Origin: Clostridiales bacterium
GTDB lineage: Bacteria; Bacillota; Clostridia; Oscillospirales; Acutalibacteraceae
Reading direction: 5' to 3'
DNA: 64,000 bases
Assembly (NCBI GenBank): GCA_019422525.1
Contig: JAHZDE010000001.1
Location: forward strand, 248,001-312,000
Positions 61,247-64,000 of the stretch are shown piece after piece (within the stretch, counting starts at the first letter, position 1; every line of letters begins with the position of its first letter). The notes beneath the pieces were generated by a model. That model did not search any database. It saw nothing but the letters and a program-made list of their open reading frames with translations, and was not told where the DNA came from. The position numbers and the translations under genes were made by a program.

Positions 61247-61651
61247 TTGAACAAAACAAAACTGCTCACCGCCTGTCTGATAGGGACAGGCATTGTCGCC
61301 GCAGCCGCCGTAATTGGCGCTTCGCAAATGATGGGGCCGGGAATATCTTCCCAATCCACCATATCGTCTTATTTTACCTCATATCCCACATCAAGTCAAG
61401 AAATGGCTGAAAAGGAAAGCATTTCCGACTCTTCTGCCTGGGAAGCTGCCGCACCGGAAACACCCAAATATCGGATTTCCGTATATAAAGAGCATGTGGC
61501 GGTTTTTTTGGCTGGAAGAGAAATTCCCTATCAAATTTTGGAGACCAGAGTAGATTCTTTGCCGGAATATGACCAGGCACTTTTGCGGGAAGGCGTGGCT
61601 GCCAGAGATGAAGCGGAACTGACACAACTTTTGCAAGACTACGAAAGTTAA
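61247..61651 (+). CDS. BofC C-terminal domain-like exported protein
   Basis: A 134-residue protein: N-terminal signal-anchor (LLTACLIGTGIVAAAAVIGA), a Ser/Glu-rich linker, and a C-terminal domain, YRISVYKEHVAVFLAGREIPYQILETRVDSLPEYDQALLREGV ..., which matches the BofC_C pattern (AVF...LP..D...L..GI). In Bacillus BofC works in the intermembrane space of the forespore on SigK signalling; clostridial relatives are uncharacterised. TTG start after GAGGTGA. Confidence 0.75.
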   Translation: MNKTKLLTACLIGTGIVAAAAVIGASQMMGPGISSQSTISSYFTSYPTSSQEMAEKESISDSSAWEAAAPETPKYRISVYKEHVAVFLAGREIPYQILETRVDSLPEYDQALLREGVAARDEAELTQLLQDYES

Positions 61652-61746
61652 ATGGACGCAAGGGGGAGGAAAAACCATTATGACAATCCTTTTTTTCAAT
61701 AACAGTCATTCTTAAATGTTCTGTAATAAACCCTAAAATATTCTTG

Positions 61747-62553
61747 TCATTTTCCTAATAAGCCTGCTTTCGGAGGTGTATCATCTGGCAGCAGGCTTTT
61801 ATTTTTTATATTTTTGCGATAGCATTTGGCTCGTCCACAACACCCATATTCACGAATCGTTCCCGTTTCACGAAAAATTGCCGCTGCGGTATAGGCACAT
61901 CTGCTGGAAATCCGCGCGGCTTTTTCCAGTTCTTTTATGGTGAAAACTTCGGGCAGATTATCGGGCAGTAACGCGATATAGTCCTGTGGGCTTTTTATGA
62001 CCCATTCCTCCAGTAAGTTCAGCGGAACCCGTTCATACCGGGTGGAACCACGTTTCCCATCATTTCCCCAGCCATCCAGCAGCCGGTATTCCTCCGCTTC
62101 CAATAAAGGAAAATGGACAGTCAGCTTAGGATGCAGCAAGAATTTCCGGATATATCCCAGCTCCCGTGAAAGGTCAATGGGAGAATAGTGTTTTGGGGAA
62201 AGCCTTTTGGAAACGATTTCCCCGGTTTCCGGGTGTAGCCAGCACACCCATTTTTTCTGTATGACTGGCGCGACCAAATGAACCTGTCCATAGGCAAGGA
62301 ATAGGGGAAGTTTTTTTCGCAAAGAATAAAAACTGCGGGTTTGAATTTCCAAAATAGAGCCATTGGGTAAAATGGCGTCAGCAGTCATTCTGCCAATTTT
62401 TCTTTCATGTTGTGATTCATCCGGCTGATAATAGTATTTTAGCACAGCATGAAGGCTTTTTTCGCCCAAAGTACCAATTCCCTGTTCCGGCTTTCGGCCC
62501 GCCAATACGATATGGCAGGCTTCATGAAAGCGCAAAAGCTGTTCCGGCGTCAA
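61747..62553 (-). CDS. Unknown protein with D...ExQ motif and C-terminal helix-turn-helix-like region
   Basis: 268 residues, no signal peptide. N-terminal half: GEKSLHAVLKYYY (E31, H35), HERKIGRMTADAILPNGSIL (E50, D59), then EIQTRSFYSLRKKL (E69, Q71) and VHLVAPVIQKKWVCWLHPETG. This D-x9-ExQ layout resembles PD-(D/E)XK nucleases of the ExQ variety, but that is inference. The C-terminal half has FTIKELEKAARISSRCAYTAAAIFR, like a winged helix, and a basic Cys-containing tail. Its start overlaps the HD hydrolase stop by four bases (ATGA), so the two are coupled. Confidence 0.7.
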   Translation of the reverse strand: MTPEQLLRFHEACHIVLAGRKPEQGIGTLGEKSLHAVLKYYYQPDESQHERKIGRMTADAILPNGSILEIQTRSFYSLRKKLPLFLAYGQVHLVAPVIQKKWVCWLHPETGEIVSKRLSPKHYSPIDLSRELGYIRKFLLHPKLTVHFPLLEAEEYRLLDGWGNDGKRGSTRYERVPLNLLEEWVIKSPQDYIALLPDNLPEVFTIKELEKAARISSRCAYTAAAIFRETGTIREYGCCGRAKCYRKNIKNKSLLPDDTPPKAGLLGK

Positions 62554-63116
62554 ATGTCCATCTCCGGAATAAGGCTACGCATGGCCAGAATGGTGCGGGA
62601 AATTAGATCATCCAATGTCCATCCCAACAATTCGGCCCCCTGTGAAATGACTTCCCGGGAGCATCCTGCGGCAAATTTTTTGTCCTTAAATTTCTTTTTC
62701 ACAGATTTAAGCTCCAAATCTGCAACACTTTTAGAGGGGCGCATAATGGCAACAGCGCCAATTAGCCCGGTAAGTTCATCTGTGGCATACAAAATTTTTT
62801 CCATAATATGCTCAGGTTTCACATCGGTAGTCAAATTCCAGCCGTGGCTCATCATAGCATGAATCAGTCCCGCATCCAGACCTCGCTCTTCCATCAGTTC
62901 TTTTCCCTTGATGCAATGCTGTTCCGGAAATTGTTCAAAATCCAGGTCATGCAAAAGTCCGGCTACACGCCAGAACTCCTCGCGTTCCGGATCATACTCT
63001 TTGGCAAAATAGCCCAGTACACCAGAAACAATTTTGGCATGCTTTAAATGGAAAGGCTCCTGATTATATTCTTCCAAAAGAACTTGTGCTTCACTTACAG
63101 TTGGGATAGCGTTCAT
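62550..63116 (-). CDS. HD-domain hydrolase
   Basis: About 188 residues. HD metal residues: H26 (FHLKHA), H56-D57 (LLHDLDFEQFP) and the later His in MMSHGW, with a terminal Asp in YATDELTG. Family members hydrolyse phosphate esters or nucleotides; many small clostridial ones are annotated only as HD hydrolase. AAGAGGAA fits the ATG at 63116. First gene of a two-gene unit with the D...ExQ protein. Confidence 0.85.
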   Translation of the reverse strand: MNAIPTVSEAQVLLEEYNQEPFHLKHAKIVSGVLGYFAKEYDPEREEFWRVAGLLHDLDFEQFPEQHCIKGKELMEERGLDAGLIHAMMSHGWNLTTDVKPEHIMEKILYATDELTGLIGAVAIMRPSKSVADLELKSVKKKFKDKKFAAGCSREVISQGAELLGWTLDDLISRTILAMRSLIPEMDI

Positions 63117-63354
63117 AAGTAGATTCCTCTTTTCCAAATTTAAATGATCGGCAAACGGATTTTCAGAATAAAATAGAATTTACTATTTATTATACTTTTA
63201 AAAATGGAAGTTGCAAGAAATATAAGGATTTTCCGTATTTTCGGCGGAATTGTTTGACATTATATCGCTGTCAGGGTACAATAAGACTAATATATTGTTG
63301 GTAAAAGCTCGCTTTGACGGGCGGAGTTGTTAAAGTAGAAAGTTGAGTGATAAA

Positions 63355-63828
63355 ATGGATTGGCGAATTCTCATTTCCAACCCTTTGATCAATGCAGGCG
63401 TATTGTCTTGGATATTGGCCCAGATTATTAAATTGATTTACTATTTTAGCAGAAACAGAACGGTCCGCCTGGAACGTCTTACAGGAGCTGGCGGTATGCC
63501 CAGTGCTCATTCAGCGGTGAGTTGTGCAGTTACCATGTCTGCACTTTTAAACAATGGTTATTCTTCTCCCATTTTTGCCATTTCGTTTATTTTAACACTG
63601 ATTGTCATTTATGACGCAACTGGAGTTCGTTGGGAAGCGGGACTTCATGCCCGGACGCTCAATTTGCTGATTGACCGGGTCGAAGCCAAATTGCCGGAAG
63701 AAGAACGCGAAGCATTTCGAAAAGAGTTTCCCGAGCTCAATGAGTCTCTGGGACATCGGCCTATAGAAGCGGTATTCGGGTCTCTGTTGGGAATTGCTAT
63801 TGCAGTCGTTTTGCAGCTGCTATATTAA
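63355..63828 (+). CDS. Divergent PAP2 family membrane protein (YuiD-like)
   Basis: About 157 residues with four hydrophobic segments and the family motifs RLTGAGGMPSAHSAVSCAVTMS, IVIYDATGVRWEAGLHA and ESLGHRPIEAVFGSLLGI. The His residues of GMPSAHS and GHRP parallel the PAP2 phosphatase site; substrate probably an isoprenoid or lipid phosphate, unproven. Weak binding site; TTG at 63343 is an alternative start. A hairpin terminator follows. Confidence 0.88.
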   Translation: MDWRILISNPLINAGVLSWILAQIIKLIYYFSRNRTVRLERLTGAGGMPSAHSAVSCAVTMSALLNNGYSSPIFAISFILTLIVIYDATGVRWEAGLHARTLNLLIDRVEAKLPEEEREAFRKEFPELNESLGHRPIEAVFGSLLGIAIAVVLQLLY

Positions 63829-63856
63829 TCAATAAACGAAAATGTAAGTAAAAAAA

Positions 63857-63885
63857 ACGCCCTTTTCGGCAGACGGAAAGGGCGT
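63857..63885 (+). terminator. Probable terminator after the YuiD-like gene
   Basis: ACGCCCTTTTC / GGAAAGGGCGT stem with A-run before; the T tail (ACTTT) is weak. Confidence 0.6.
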
Positions 63886-63918
63886 ACTTTATGTAATGTA
63901 GAAAGGAAATACGATTTT

Positions 63919-64000
63919 ATGACAGATGAGAAAATCAAGCGGATTAACGAATTGGCCAAAAAGGCTAAAGGAGAAGGGTTGACTCCGGCTGAGGCAGAGG
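63919..64000 (+). CDS. UPF0291 (DUF896, YnzC-like) protein, 3' end outside window
   Basis: The first 27 codons are visible: MTDEKIKRINELAKKAKGEG followed by LTPAEAE. This N-terminus is characteristic of the small UPF0291 helical-hairpin proteins (about 60-80 residues), linked in Bacillus to the SOS response (YneB-YnzC). GAAAGGA lies before the ATG. Truncated by the window edge. Confidence 0.85.
   Translation, partial: MTDEKIKRINELAKKAKGEGLTPAEAE

Overview
The window looks like ordinary chromosomal DNA from a spore-forming, fermentative, saccharolytic member of the Clostridia; a gut Oscillospiraceae/Ruminococcaceae-type bacterium is my best guess. The support is: pyruvate formate-lyase with its activase, genes for a cortex hydrolase of the CwlJ type, a GerQ-like coat protein and an alpha/beta small acid-soluble spore protein, a BofC-like protein, strong AGGAGG-type ribosome binding sites, many TTG/GTG starts and many TTGACA-N17-TATAAT promoters. 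I see no insertion sequence, prophage, CRISPR array or rRNA gene. The genus cannot be fixed from the sequence alone.

Layout. 1-8.1 kb: end of a glycerophosphodiesterase gene, a MATE exporter coupled to recQ, a small membrane protein, a PadR regulator, then the leftward operon dCMP deaminase-pflB-pflA. 8.5-12.1 kb: a rightward trio rsmA - GNAT acetyltransferase with membrane tail - TetM-like ribosomal GTPase. 12.1-15.9 kb: rpmG-secE-nusG-rplK-rplA, an L10 leader with attenuator, rplJ-rplL and a terminator; rpoB/rpoC do not follow. 16-35 kb: a carbohydrate region. A leftward set (solute-binding lipoprotein, YesN-like regulator, YesM-like kinase) probably senses a sugar. A leftward operon encodes a wall-anchored GH3 enzyme, an ABC sugar importer and a DUF624 protein. 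A rightward set encodes a GH42 beta-galactosidase, a GH43 beta-xylosidase and a sodium/solute symporter. Together they fit extracellular trimming, import and cytoplasmic hydrolysis of a plant-type oligosaccharide.

35-42 kb: lysA, then marR with a heterodimeric ABC exporter pair, and a tRNA cluster (Trp-Asp-Thr, leftward). 42-47 kb: rpsU, yqeG, aroQ, efp, a cysteine/aspartate-rich zinc-ribbon protein and a nucleotide-sugar dehydratase. 46.7-54.5 kb: membrane proteins (LPG-synthase-like, rhomboid-like, CmpB-like), a Cof phosphatase with a ComEA-like protein, a sugar-kinase-like phosphotransferase, and the spore group cwlJ-gerQ / unknown / ssp. 54.7-58.6 kb: leftward threonine operon ACT protein-hom-thrB-lysC. 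58.8-64 kb: a class A penicillin-binding protein, a BofC-like protein, an unknown protein that could be nuclease-like beside an HD hydrolase, a YuiD-like membrane protein and the start of a UPF0291 gene.

The best candidates for something undescribed are the D...ExQ-motif protein coupled to an HD hydrolase (61.7-63.1 kb), the TetM-like GTPase with a changed loop in the rsmA operon, the structured leader and twin loop-TTTTGA hairpins of the pfl operon, and a perfect 13-bp inverted repeat just after the symporter promoter. None of these is proven by sequence alone.
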